64,000 nucleotides of DNA, from NCBI GenBank assembly GCA_028554795.2, contig JAPYKE020000263.1, positions 2,063,001-2,127,000 of the forward strand. The letters run 5' to 3'. The DNA comes from Sinohyriopsis cumingii (lineage: Eukaryota > Mollusca > Bivalvia > Unionida > Unionidae). Below the pieces are notes generated by a model. That model was not told the origin of the DNA. It was given only the letters and a program-made list of their open reading frames with translations, and searched no databases. Positions 1 through 11,990 of the stretch are shown here, piece by piece. A program made the translations under genes and the position numbers. The number at the start of each line of letters is the position of its first letter. The first letter of the stretch is position 1.

Positions 1-284
1 TAACTATAAATATGGATATATCATTCACTGATACATGCATAGAAATATCGGACAGTCGTAGTCTATTGTAACAAGATTGTTCTAATTCATGATATTCAAT
101 CAAAGATTGAGGCATATATATCTTGTTGATTATTAAGAAGAAACCTAGTTGCATGATTAAAGAGGATTCAGTGAACCTGCAAATTTGATATAATTTCTCA
201 TTTACAACAAGTTATACTAGTATGTTCCTTTTTATATTGATATTTATCAGTGTCATGTTATTGAGCTCTTGATATATCTGTTCC

Positions 285-320
285 TTCTATGATATCCTTC
301 ACAAAACAGCTCGTTAGTAT
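285..320 (+). other. Triplet cassette CTC (310-312)
   Basis: Acceptor ACAAAACAG, triplet CTC, donor GTTAGTAT. The donor carries one change from GTAAGT, so use as a splice site is less certain than in the right-hand array. Confidence 0.5.
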
Positions 321-992
321 TATATCTCTAAATAGTGATTGAATCATCTTGGAGACAGAATAAAAAGGCATAAAATAAAATTATTTTCTCTAAATAGCCT
401 TTTGGTTTGTTCAAAAGAATCATCGATGATGAAATTAGGAAAGGAAAATTTGAAAGAATAAATAGAGGTTCTAACTATACACTAAATGACGTAAGCTAAA
501 ACTATAGGCTGGAGTCAGGCTACATAGAATGGTGGCCTTGATAGCAAAGTTTGAATGTTTGTTATATTTATATTTTCCGTAACAAACTTAGAATTCGTAG
601 CTTCTTTTTCGTTATCATCCATCAATTTAATGTTCGAATCCTTCGCACTATTTTGTTGTCAATTTCCTATTATATCCAGTAAGCATTACCAAAATCAGGA
701 TGTTGAATCCCATCTGCCTCGAAAATGTGATATTTATTTTCTTGTTCAGGTTTCGTTTGAGATAATTTCCAAATAATATAATGAATGCAGAAGAATGTGA
801 TTGTTTTGTGGAAATGCAAAGATTAGCTGAATAATTTAGATTTATGAGTTTATTTATCTAGCATGGTTTGCAGTTATTTTGTACTACTGAGTGCAATTCA
901 GCAATATATGAATACTTTGTGAAGATAGGTTGAGTCATTTGCAAAAGATACTTAGTTTTTCCTAATATACTAATTGAGAATGACAAACTAAG

Positions 993-1245
993 TTGTTGTT
1001 GTTGTTTTGGGGCTTAACGCCATTTTTCAGCACACGATAGGCTATACATGGCGGCCAGTATTAATGGTGGAGGAAGAACCCGGGAAAACCCCGGAAAGAA
1101 CCACCGACCCACGCGAAGCTACTGGCAAGCTTTCTCACATACCCACATTGTCTGAATCCTAGACTCGAACCGCCGCAGACAGAGGTGAGATGGCAGTGAT
1201 CCGTAATGGAGAGCGCTTTAGACCACTCGGCCACTCGGGGCCCCG
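993..1245 (-). mobile_element. tRNA-derived SINE, full-length, minus strand
   Basis: Read on the minus strand it begins GGGGCCCC and has a tRNA-like head with a box A resembling leucine/serine tRNAs (GGCCGAGTGGTCTAAAGCGC) and box B GGTTCGAGTCT. A body with GGTCGGTGGTTCTTTCC follows, then a tail ending GGCGTTAAG and AAC repeats. Target-site duplications ACAAACTAAG (983-992) and ACAAAGTAAG (1246-1255) flank it, differing by one base. Length is about 253 bp. It interrupts a unit of the array. Confidence 0.88.
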
Positions 1246-1429
1246 ACAAAGTAAGTAGACTACAAGCTAAAATACATATGTACATGGGTACATGAATGAT
1301 TTTATACCCATAACATTGCAAGAAACATTTACTGATACATGCATAAAAATCCGATAACGTCCAAGTGTATGGTTACACGTTTGTTGCTATACAACATATA
1401 TATTGAAACCTATTCAGGCATATAAATAT

Positions 1430-1674
1430 GGGGCCCCGAGTGGTCTAAAGCGCTCTCCGTTACGGATTACTGCCATCGCACCTCTGTCTGCATTAGTTCG
1501 AGTCTCGGATTCAGCGAATTTGGGTATGTGAGAAAGCTTGCCAGCAGCTTCCCGTGGGTCGGTGGTTCTTTCTGGGGTTTTCCCAGATTCTTCCTCCACC
1601 ATTAATACTGGCGCCATGTATAGCCTATCTTGTGCTGAAACATGGCGTTAAAACCTACCAAGATAACAACAACT
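1430..1674 (+). mobile_element. tRNA-derived SINE, full-length, plus strand
   Basis: Same family as the neighbouring minus-strand copy, with the tRNA-like head missing a short box A-proximal stretch. Perfect 10-bp target duplication GCATATAAAT at 1418-1427 and 1675-1684. With the copy at 993-1245 it forms an inverted pair separated by about 185 bp. Confidence 0.88.
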
Positions 1675-1847
1675 GCATATAAATCTTCCTGATTCTTAAG
1701 AAGAAATATTTTTGTATTATTATAGAGGATACACGTAACGAATATTTTTGACCAAGTTTTCTCTTACAACACTTTATACTTGTATGTTCAAGTTTATATT
1801 GAGGGTAATCAGTATCATATTATTGAGTTCTTGTCATCTTACTTCTT

Positions 1848-1883
1848 GTTCAAGATATACTTCCCAAAGCAGAAGGTAAGCAT
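1848..1883 (+). other. Triplet cassette AAG (1873-1875)
   Basis: Acceptor CCCAAAGCAG, triplet AAG, donor GTAAGCAT. Here the triplet also matches the usual exon end before a donor. It lies about 200 nt after the + strand SINE. Confidence 0.55.
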
Positions 1884-2331
1884 TATATCTCGACATTTTC
1901 TGTAACTTTGTCTGAACAGTTATACCGAAATCTCATAGACAGAATAAAAAGCAGCTGATGAAATTATTTTCTCTATTGTCATTGTGTTTTGTGTAAAAGA
2001 ATCCCTTGCATGAAACTGGGGATGGAGTGCTTGATGAACATGTAATGAAGAAATAACATATCTACATTTACTGTGGATGAGATAAGCTAAAATGATAGAT
2101 AAGAATCAGATGACATGGAAATTATGGATGGCTTTTATAGCAATATTGGTACATTTTGTATATTGTCTTTTCTCTTACAATCCTTTAATCTTTAATTTGT
2201 TTTTATTATCATCCATTAACGTAACGTTTTTATCCTTTGTTATATTATTGTCAGTTTCCTGTTATATCCAGTAAGCATGATCCGAATCATGCAGTGGAAT
2301 CCCATCATTTGTAATCTTCTTGTTCAAATTG

Positions 2332-4480
2332 TATTAAGGTGAAAAAGGAGACCTTGTGGTTGAGCTCACTGACAGTGGTGGAATCAGATACTGTCATGTG
2401 TCGGTTGCGTTTTTCAAAAACTATATCGGTATAGATAATATTGCAATAATGCAATTCGTTCAATAAGAAATCGCTCCCGTTCCCATAATTTAGTAATTTC
2501 AAATTACTCAATATCAGGATCGATAATCAAAGAAAAAAAAATACACTGCCGCAGCCTTAGTGAATGGTATATTCATCTTAACTTCTCTTATTGAAAATCC
2601 ATTTGATAGATCTAAAAGCCACATATTAAATGTGTGCTAGTCTGGATCATATTTGTTTAACATAACTTTAAGTGATGGTGCGTAAGTTCGAATGGGAATG
2701 TTGATAAATGATAAATGGTATATTGGTTGATATCATGTACCATTAACATCACGAATTACCAGGCGGAACGGTGAAAGTTTACAATGTTGCATTGCCAGCA
2801 TCATTAGTCACTGAAGATAAAATTCAATTTAAGCACTAAAAGCTTATCCTGGCGGGTTCTTAACGGTCTTGGATGTTTATGTTTATGATGTATTTTACCC
2901 TTATGTATAAGTGAAGGATTCAGACCGTGGTGATAAGTTGTGGCATTTACGATGGGGTTCTAGACCATCTGGAATTGGATGATATAATCAATACCAAAAA
3001 TTTGCTCAACTTCTCGAGGAATATCGGTTTCAGAATGATGTTACCAAACCCTGGCACAAACCGTCATATACTTCTGTTAAGGGCAAGTAGAAATTTTCAT
3101 TTTGAATCACTCTGACGTGCACAACCGATTCCAGGCCAGTTAGGAATCATCGCATGTGCACGTAAAAATGCTGAATCGTACACTGTCGCATCTGGTGCAA
3201 GACTACTCCGGGATTTTTTCTACAAAGGCCAAGTGGAATTCACCGATGTATCCACTCACTTTAGGTTCACCGTCATCTGAAAACAGAAAGGTCTCGACTG
3301 TTGTTCAACAGCTTTAACCCACTTGTTTGGGTAACATTTATTGTGCAAAGACGACAATTGGGAAAGTTCCTGGCATAATCGGCGTGGTTTTGAATGAGAG
3401 GGGTACCTGAACACCAGAGCGCACAATCGCTAAAATTTAAGTATTCCCGAGGCATACATATATTTTAGCTGCATGAGATTGTGCCAGGCAAAAAGGGTAA
3501 TTGACTTGAAGTTCGCGTGCTTACTGCGCTTTGCGTGATGACAAGAGCGGATACGGACTGCCTGTCATGCAATTAAAATATGCAATTGAACAGTTAACAC
3601 AATAACTATGACAAACCCTCATTCTTACCGATATGAAAAAAGATCAAAGTGGAACAGCAGGTTCAAAAGGAAATCACCAAGTCCACAGCACGGATCTTAA
3701 CATACAAATACATATGTCTGGTCGTATATGCAATTTGCGGTCTCGTGCAGCAACAACTGCCGGTCTTGGCGTGATAGAATCATGAGGACATCCACCTGTG
3801 TTATGCGTCAATTGGTATTGTTGTCAGAAGTATATCGATCATAATTTTGACGCAACTGCATTCCCAATCGCTTGGGGCCACACAGAGTAGTTTCAATTCG
3901 ATTAGTCAATTGTACTGGGATGCAACATAGACTACAATAATCAATGCGGCCGAGTTTGAGATTGTTCTGGAGGAATATAAAAATTAAAGACAAATCTGAG
4001 CACAAAAAATAAACCGTGGGTTGCAGATTTACAGACAATACAAGTTGAGTAAAGAATATTTTCATGGAGTGTGTTTATCATTCATCTCTGCAGGATTATC
4101 TTTTCCACAATCACTGCATACTATAGTAGTACGAAAGGTGGCTTTGCCTTATTCGCTACCCTATTGGGACAAGATCAGCAGTACGTGACTCTCACCCCTT
4201 TGACTGGCCCACTCGCGTTATATGTGTGTTTGCACTTGAAGGTTCCTCTTCCAGTAGGACCAAAAACGTGAACTACAGACAACAGCCCACATATGGCATA
4301 ACTTGTCATGATGGTTAGATGGAAGGAGTGGTGTCATGGGACACATAAGGCAAAAACGGTAGGGCCTTACTACTACAACACTATAAATTGCTACATCGCA
4401 GACAGCGTAACAATATGGCTAACATTTTTAGAGGTACATTAAAAATCCAACACAAACATTATTTATAACACGTCGTACGA
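2332..4480. other. Unidentified 2.1-kb insert, copy 1
   Basis: Base composition is more balanced than in the units, and the sequence is unlike them. Unit sequence stops at about 2,332 after CTTGTTCAAATTG and resumes at about 4,480, with roughly 500 bp of unit missing between the two edges. Short ORFs occur on both strands but none is long or recognisable. It may be an old transposon fragment. Target duplications or terminal repeats were not found. Confidence 0.7.
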
Positions 4481-4534
4481 GGCATGTTAAATTTTTATAT
4501 AAATCAATATTATTCAATTCTTTATACTTTTCTT

Positions 4535-4570
4535 TTTCGTGATATCGTTCACAATATAATTCGTAAGTAT
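4535..4570 (+). other. Degenerate cassette TTC (4560-4562)
   Basis: The donor GTAAGTAT is perfect, but the acceptor AG has become AA (CAATATAA before the triplet). It lies just after the 2.1-kb insert. Probably no longer usable as an exon. Confidence 0.5.
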
Positions 4571-6504
4571 CATGTCTCAACCTTTTTTGTTACTTTCTTA
4601 CATGTATGTTACTTTGTCTAAACAGTGATAAATTCATTTCAAAGAACAAAAAAAATTGAAAATATAATTATTATCTTATAAATTCTGAGATGAAACCGAT
4701 ACGCAAAGCTGCAGAAAATAAAATAAAAAATAAAGATCTAACGTTACTGTAAATGATGCAAGCTAAAATCAAAGATATGTCAGATGACACGGAAATTAGA
4801 GCTGCCACTGATAGAAATTTCGGCATGTATTTTTTTTTCTCTGCAACAATCTTCTAAAATTTAGCTTGAGTTTTGTTTCTTCCAGAAATGTAATACTGGT
4901 TAGCTGCAGCTTATATTTTACCAATTTCCTTATATATGCAGACAGTATGATCCGAATTATAATGTGAAATCCCATCTGCCTCAAAAAATTAGATTTTCCA
5001 CCTTCGTCTTCAGATTGTGTTTGAATTTGTTTCCAAAATATCATGTATGCAGCAGAATACGAGGGCTTTGTGGACGTGTAACAGTTCCTTGATTTTTTTA
5101 ATTTCTGAGTTTAATTTTCTAATGCTGCTTGAAATGATTTCCAAAGTTAAGTGCTATCCAAAAAGAATACAAATTACGTGGCGAATAACAATCCTTTCAA
5201 GTGCACTGGATCCATCAAGGTATCTCGTGTGTCAGGGATTGATTAATATAAATAAGTAGAGTTAGAGAATTATTTAAAAATCAATGTGTGGGCTGCAAAA
5301 GATAACTGACTTTAGCATGGTTGTCTTTTTCTAGTCTTCGTGGTATAAACCGCTTGGTTTCAATTTTCAAAGGTGGCATATCCAGTAAGATTTCTTTCAT
5401 TTCCTGGTTTTGAGACTCCAGTTGGGGTTGTGAGTAATTGCAATAAGTGTTATATAACTGAAAGTGTGGAGGAATTTCAAGGAATACATAGTGGAATGAA
5501 TATCTACTTGGACATATGCATGCAGACACATAAAAATGATTATATTCTGAATAGAAATATGCATAAAATAGATAGTCTGTGGTAAGATGTTTGTTGTAAA
5601 CACTATATATAATGGAAGAGATCTAATATATAATAATATCTCGAATTTCTTTGTACTTTTTAGAACATAATTGATCAGATGAATTGAGGAAGGAAAGTTT
5701 AAAAAACAATGACTGGATAAATGTAGCATCTAACTGTGCTCTAGGTTACGTAAACGAGAATCACATATAAGATTCAGATGACATGTACTGTATAGATGCC
5801 TTTGATAGCAGTGTTTGTGTGTTTAGTTTAGTTTATTTCTATAAGGATCTTAGAATTTAAAAAAAAAAAATTCTTTTATCATCCAGCAATATAATGATGT
5901 CATAGTTCACGGTGTCAATTTCGTGTTACATCCAGTAAACTCTATCCAAATCATTCAACAGAATCTCATCTGCATCCAAAAGTGTAATTTTATTTCCTTA
6001 TTGTTCAGATATTTTGAGCGTTTTCCCAAACATATTAAGTGGGCAGCAAAATGCCACGGCTTTGTCGAAATGTAATGATTCGTTGAATAATTTTAATTTC
6101 TGAGTTTATCGAATTTTGCTTCCGATCATTTCCACTTCTAAATGAAAGCCTGAAACTATATGGAAACTTTATGAACATAGATCGATTCATTTGCAAAAGT
6201 TAATTTCATTTCCCTCGTATACTAATAGAGAATGACAAATTAAGACCAAGACATATCCACTTGAATACTTGCATGCATGCATAGACATAAACATGCATAT
6301 ATCATTATTGAATATAGGAATGTCATAGTCTATGGAAACAAGTTTGTTAGATGTTAAATAGAATTGTTTTGTATTGATATAGATGATACAGTCAACCGGT
6401 AAATTTGATATAATTTCTCTGTTACAACAAGTTATACTAGTCTGTTCCTTTTAATGTTGATATGAGTCAGTATCATATTATTGAATTCTTGTTGTTTTCT
6501 TCTT

Positions 6505-6540
6505 TTTCATGATATCCTTCACAAAACAGCTGGTGAGTAT
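6505..6540 (+). other. Triplet cassette CTG (6530-6532)
   Basis: Acceptor CACAAAACAG, triplet CTG, donor GTGAGTAT, which is a good alternative donor consensus. TGCATG copies lie about 260 nt upstream at 6,270-6,279. Confidence 0.58.
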
Positions 6541-7338
6541 TATATCTCTACATATTTTATATTACTTTGTCTAAGCAGTCATACAGTCAATTTAGACAGA
6601 GAGAACGAAGAAGGAGAAATATAATATTTTTTTTCTTTCTTTCTAATAGCTTTGTGTTTTGTGCAAAATAATCCCCGAAATGAAGCTGAGAATATAATGC
6701 TGCAGAAACCGGCAGTGCAATCCCATTTGGTCGCAAAAAATGTCATTTTGTAACTTCTTATTCACATGTTGTTTGAGTTTATTTCCAACATATCATGTGT
6801 GCAGCTGAATGTGAGAGCAGATTTTGTGTACATGTAATGATTCATTGAAGAATGTTCAGTTCTGAGTTTTTTTCTAATGATGCATGAAATTATTTCTAAA
6901 ACTGAGTGATGTCTAGCATAATTGAAAACCTTATTGACATATACTGATCATTTATAAAAAATATTTTTCAGTTTCTTCTTATAATTCTGGTGAATGGCAA
7001 AATCAGGAGAATAATTGCTAATATAATTATTTATATGGATACCTGACTGACTGCATACAAATAAGTGCGCGTAAATCATTCTTTCATGCATGCATATCTC
7101 GCTACGTCCAAGGTGATGGTAAAACGATTGTTGTAGTACAAGACATATAATGAAAGTTTTAGGCATATATAGCTCGTTGATTGCTAAATGTTCAGTTGAA
7201 AATATGTTATATTATTAAAGAGGATGCAGTTGGCAAGTAAATTGGATATACTTGTTTCTTTAAAGCACGTAATACTGACATGTTTCTGTTTATGTTGATA
7301 TTATTCAGTGACATGTTATCGAGTTATTGTGATCTTAT

Positions 7339-7374
7339 TTTTATGGTATCCTTCATAAAACAGCTCGTGCTTAT
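7339..7374 (+). other. Triplet cassette CTC (7364-7366), weak donor
   Basis: Acceptor CATAAAACAG, triplet CTC, donor GTGCTTAT. The acceptor is intact and the donor is poor. TGCATG lies at 7,087-7,092. Confidence 0.45.
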
Positions 7375-8888
7375 TGTATCTTTACATTTTCTGCTGCTTT
7401 GTCTAAACCTTCATAGTGTCTTTTTAGACACAGAACAGAAAGGTAGAAAATATATTTAGTGTTCCTGTAAACAATGAGTAGTATCAAAATAACCCCTAAG
7501 ATGCAACTTCGGAGAAAAAGCTGCAGAAACAGAAACAGAAAAATAACATAGCTCACAGTTCTATAGATAACATAAGCTAAAATCATAGGTAAGGGTCACA
7601 GGACACAGAAGATACCTGGAGAGCAATGTTGATGTGTTTATTTTCTATTCTTTTCCTTTACAATCTTTAAAACTTTAGAGTGATTTCAGTTATCATCCAG
7701 GAAGGTGATGTTCGTATCCGTCACTATATTTTTGTCAATATGTTATTATATCCAATAAACTCGATCCGAATCAGGAAGCGGAATGCCATCTGCCTCCAGA
7801 AATGCTTCTTTTATCTTCTTGTTCAGATTCCGTCAGCGTATTTCCAAAATCTCGTATTTGCATCAACATGCAAGGGCTTTGTTCACATGTAAAAGTTCGT
7901 TGAAGAATTATAATTTCTGTGTTTATGTATCTAATTTTGCTTGAAATCGTTTGCAAATTGAGTGCCAACAAACACTTTATGAAATCCTTTTGGATTCATA
8001 TCGCTTGGTTCCTAAAAGATAATTTGCAATTTCCTATTATCTTCATTGATATTGAACAAATAAGAGGATTACATGCTAAAATACATATTTACATATATCG
8101 CATCTAAATGATAGATGCCTTTGATAGCATTATTGACGTGTTCATTTTATTTGTTGATCTGTAACAATCATTCAGTCTTTAGGTTTTCGCTCATCATTTA
8201 AAAATGCAATCGTGGTATCTCTCACTATAGGTGTTATCAGTATTATATTATCTCATGTAAGCATGATCCGAATTAGCCTAGGAGCATCTTAATGTTTGTC
8301 TTCTTGTTATGATATTGTTTGAGCTTCTTTCCAAAATAGCATGTATGAAGCAGAGTGCGATGGGTTTATGGACATGTTTCTCTTCTTTGAATAAGTTTAT
8401 ATTCTGAATATATTTATATAATTTTGCTTTAAATCATTTCCAACATTGAGTACAATCCAGAACTATATGAAACCTTGTGAATATATAACGATTCATCAGT
8501 AACATATAACTTGCATTATCCTAGTATGTTGGTTGAGAATGAAAACGTAAGAGGAATAAATACTAAAATACGTATCTTCATGGATCCAAGCATTACTGCA
8601 TGCATACAGATACACCTCCATGCATTATTCATTGATGCACACCAAAAAGCCATCGGAACGTAATAGTCTATGGTAACAAGTTTGTTATAATAAAAGATAT
8701 GTAATAAAATCGATTTAGGGATATATAGCTTTCTGATTGTCAATTTGACGTCAGTTGTGTTGCTGTAGAGAATACACTTAAGCAGTAACGTTGATATAAT
8801 TTCTCCATTACAACATGTTATATTAGTATGTTCTTATTTATATTGATATTAAACGGTATATTATTTTTAAATTATCGTTCTCTTTCCA

Positions 8889-8924
8889 TTGTCTGACATC
8901 CTTTGCAAAACAGGTGGTAAGTAT
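8889..8924 (+). other. Triplet cassette GTG (8914-8916)
   Basis: Acceptor TGCAAAACAG, triplet GTG, donor GTAAGTAT. Because the triplet itself begins with GT, a zero-length recursive site (AG followed directly by GT) is an alternative reading, though GTGGTA is a weak donor. TGCATG lies at 8,597-8,602. Confidence 0.6.
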
Positions 8925-9943
8925 TATATCTCGACATTTTCTTTTACTTAGTCCACATAGTTGTTCAGTCATTGCAGAGAGAGATGATAAAACTGAATAT
9001 ATAATTATGATTTCAGATATAATTGTGTTTTGTCTGAAATAAACTCCGAGATGAAATTGAGAATGGAGAGGTACGGAGATTGTGAAGGAAGAAATGAAAG
9101 ATCTCAATATGTTGTAACTGGAGTGAAATTAAATCATAGATAAGAGTCAGATGGCGAGGAAATTATAATGGAATTTGATGAGAAAATTTGTTTATTCTAA
9201 TTTCAGTAAAACTCGTGCAATTATTAGCTTGTGTTTCGTTATAATCGACCAATGTAATGTTGATATCTTTCTCTCTACGTTTTGTCGATTTCCGGTTACA
9301 TCCAGGAATCAAGATCTCATGTGCCTCCAACAAATTTGATTTTTCATCTTGTTGTTTATATTTTCATTGAAATGATTTGCCGAATATCATGTATGCATCA
9401 TAATGCGAGGGCTTTCTAGATATGTAACAATTCGTTGAATAAATTTAATTAATTTATTTAATTGAGTTTATTTATCTAATTCTGCATCAAAACTTTTTCC
9501 AGAATTTTGTGGTACCCAGCCCCATATTAAAACCTTGTAGATATATATCGATTTATATGTAAAAGATGATTTGCAATTTTTTGGCATACCCGTTGCAATG
9601 AGAAGATAAGAGAAATGCACTCTGAAATATATTTCTTCATCGATACATGAATGATTGCATAACTATAAATATGGATATATCATTCACTGATACATGCATA
9701 GAAATATCGGACAGTCGTAGTCTATTGTAACAAGATTGTTCTAATTCATGATATTCAATCAAAGATTGAGGCATATATATCTTGTTGATTATTAAGAAGA
9801 AACCTAGTTGCATGATTAAAGAGGATTCAGTGAACCTGCAAATTTGATATAATTTCTCATTTACAACAAGTTATACTAGTATGTTCCTTTTTATATTGAT
9901 ATTTATCAGTGTCATGTTATTGAGCTCTTGATATATCTGTTCC

Positions 9944-9979
9944 TTCTATGATATCCTTCACAAAACAGCTCGTTAGTAT
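9944..9979 (+). other. Triplet cassette CTC (9969-9971), copy 2
   Basis: Copy of the cassette at 310: AG, CTC, GTTAGT. Confidence 0.5.
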
Positions 9980-10651
9980 TATATCTCTAAATAGTGATTG
10001 AATCATCTTGGAGACAGAATAAAAAGGCATAAAATAAAATTATTTTCTCTAAATAGCCTTTTGGTTTGTTCAAAAGAATCATCGATGATGAAATTAGGAA
10101 AGGAAAATTTGAAAGAATAAATAGAGGTTCTAACTATACACTAAATGACGTAAGCTAAAACTATAGGCTGGAGTCAGGCTACATAGAATGGTGGCCTTGA
10201 TAGCAAAGTTTGAATGTTTGTTATATTTATATTTTCCGTAACAAACTTAGAATTCGTAGCTTCTTTTTCGTTATCATCCATCAATTTAATGTTCGAATCC
10301 TTCGCACTATTTTGTTGTCAATTTCCTATTATATCCAGTAAGCATTACCAAAATCAGGATGTTGAATCCCATCTGCCTCGAAAATGTGATATTTATTTTC
10401 TTGTTCAGGTTTCGTTTGAGATAATTTCCAAATAATATAATGAATGCAGAAGAATGTGATTGTTTTGTGGAAATGCAAAGATTAGCTGAATAATTTAGAT
10501 TTATGAGTTTATTTATCTAGCATGGTTTGCAGTTATTTTGTACTACTGAGTGCAATTCAGCAATATATGAATACTTTGTGAAGATAGGTTGAGTCATTTG
10601 CAAAAGATACTTAGTTTTTCCTAATATACTAATTGAGAATGACAAACTAAG

Positions 10652-10904
10652 TTGTTGTTGTTGTTTTGGGGCTTAACGCCATTTTTCAGCACACGATAGG
10701 CTATACATGGCGGCCAGTATTAATGGTGGAGGAAGAACCCGGGAAAACCCCGGAAAGAACCACCGACCCACGCGAAGCTACTGGCAAGCTTTCTCACATA
10801 CCCACATTGTCTGAATCCTAGACTCGAACCGCCGCAGACAGAGGTGAGATGGCAGTGATCCGTAATGGAGAGCGCTTTAGACCACTCGGCCACTCGGGGC
10901 CCCG
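10652..10904 (-). mobile_element. tRNA-derived SINE, minus strand, copy 2
   Basis: Duplicated with the 9.65-kb block; counterpart of 993-1245, with the same target duplications. Confidence 0.88.
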
Positions 10905-11088
10905 ACAAAGTAAGTAGACTACAAGCTAAAATACATATGTACATGGGTACATGAATGATTTTATACCCATAACATTGCAAGAAACATTTACTGATACATG
11001 CATAAAAATCCGATAACGTCCAAGTGTATGGTTACACGTTTGTTGCTATACAACATATATATTGAAACCTATTCAGGCATATAAATAT

Positions 11089-11333
11089 GGGGCCCCGAGT
11101 GGTCTAAAGCGCTCTCCGTTACGGATTACTGCCATCGCACCTCTGTCTGCATTAGTTCGAGTCTCGGATTCAGCGAATTTGGGTATGTGAGAAAGCTTGC
11201 CAGCAGCTTCCCGTGGGTCGGTGGTTCTTTCTGGGGTTTTCCCAGATTCTTCCTCCACCATTAATACTGGCGCCATGTATAGCCTATCTTGTGCTGAAAC
11301 ATGGCGTTAAAACCTACCAAGATAACAACAACT
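11089..11333 (+). mobile_element. tRNA-derived SINE, plus strand, copy 2
   Basis: Duplicated with the 9.65-kb block; counterpart of 1430-1674. Confidence 0.88.
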
Positions 11334-11506
11334 GCATATAAATCTTCCTGATTCTTAAGAAGAAATATTTTTGTATTATTATAGAGGATACACGTAACGA
11401 ATATTTTTGACCAAGTTTTCTCTTACAACACTTTATACTTGTATGTTCAAGTTTATATTGAGGGTAATCAGTATCATATTATTGAGTTCTTGTCATCTTA
11501 CTTCTT

Positions 11507-11542
11507 GTTCAAGATATACTTCCCAAAGCAGAAGGTAAGCAT
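11507..11542 (+). other. Triplet cassette AAG (11532-11534), copy 2
   Basis: Copy of the cassette at 1,873: AG, AAG, GTAAGC. Confidence 0.55.
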
Positions 11543-11990
11543 TATATCTCGACATTTTCTGTAACTTTGTCTGAACAGTTATACCGAAATCTCATAGACA
11601 GAATAAAAAGCAGCTGATGAAATTATTTTCTCTATTGTCATTGTGTTTTGTGTAAAAGAATCCCTTGCATGAAACTGGGGATGGAGTGCTTGATGAACAT
11701 GTAATGAAGAAATAACATATCTACATTTACTGTGGATGAGATAAGCTAAAATGATAGATAAGAATCAGATGACATGGAAATTATGGATGGCTTTTATAGC
11801 AATATTGGTACATTTTGTATATTGTCTTTTCTCTTACAATCCTTTAATCTTTAATTTGTTTTTATTATCATCCATTAACGTAACGTTTTTATCCTTTATT
11901 ATATTATTGTCAGTTTCCTGTTATATCCAGTAAGCATGATCCGAATCATGCAGTGGAATCCCATCATTTGTAATCTTCTTGTTCAAATTG

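Larger units (their letters stand above)
1..9659 (+). repeat. 9.65-kb higher-order repeat, copy 1
   Basis: The bases from position 1 match those from 9,660 with only scattered single-base differences over the whole length, including the SINE pair and the 2.1-kb insert. The copy contains six cassettes. The window begins inside the array, so this start is only the edge of the view, not necessarily the repeat boundary. Confidence 0.95.

Noticed and set aside
555-776. Short ORFs repeated three times in the window (for example 555-776, 2092-2274, 8838-9107 and their copies)
   Set aside because: They recur because the DNA is duplicated. They are AT-rich, match no family, and are not conserved in the diverged units, so they are not genes.
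1061-1321. ORFs overlapping the SINEs, seemingly conserved
   Set aside because: They are the translated SINE body on either strand, conserved by element copying only.
1430-1520. True tRNA gene
   Set aside because: The boxes A and B belong to a SINE head: the acceptor stem does not close, and the body, tail and target duplications follow.
2332-4480. Naming the 2.1-kb insert as a specific large DNA element
   Set aside because: No hallmark motif or terminal repeat could be identified, so a family name would be a guess.
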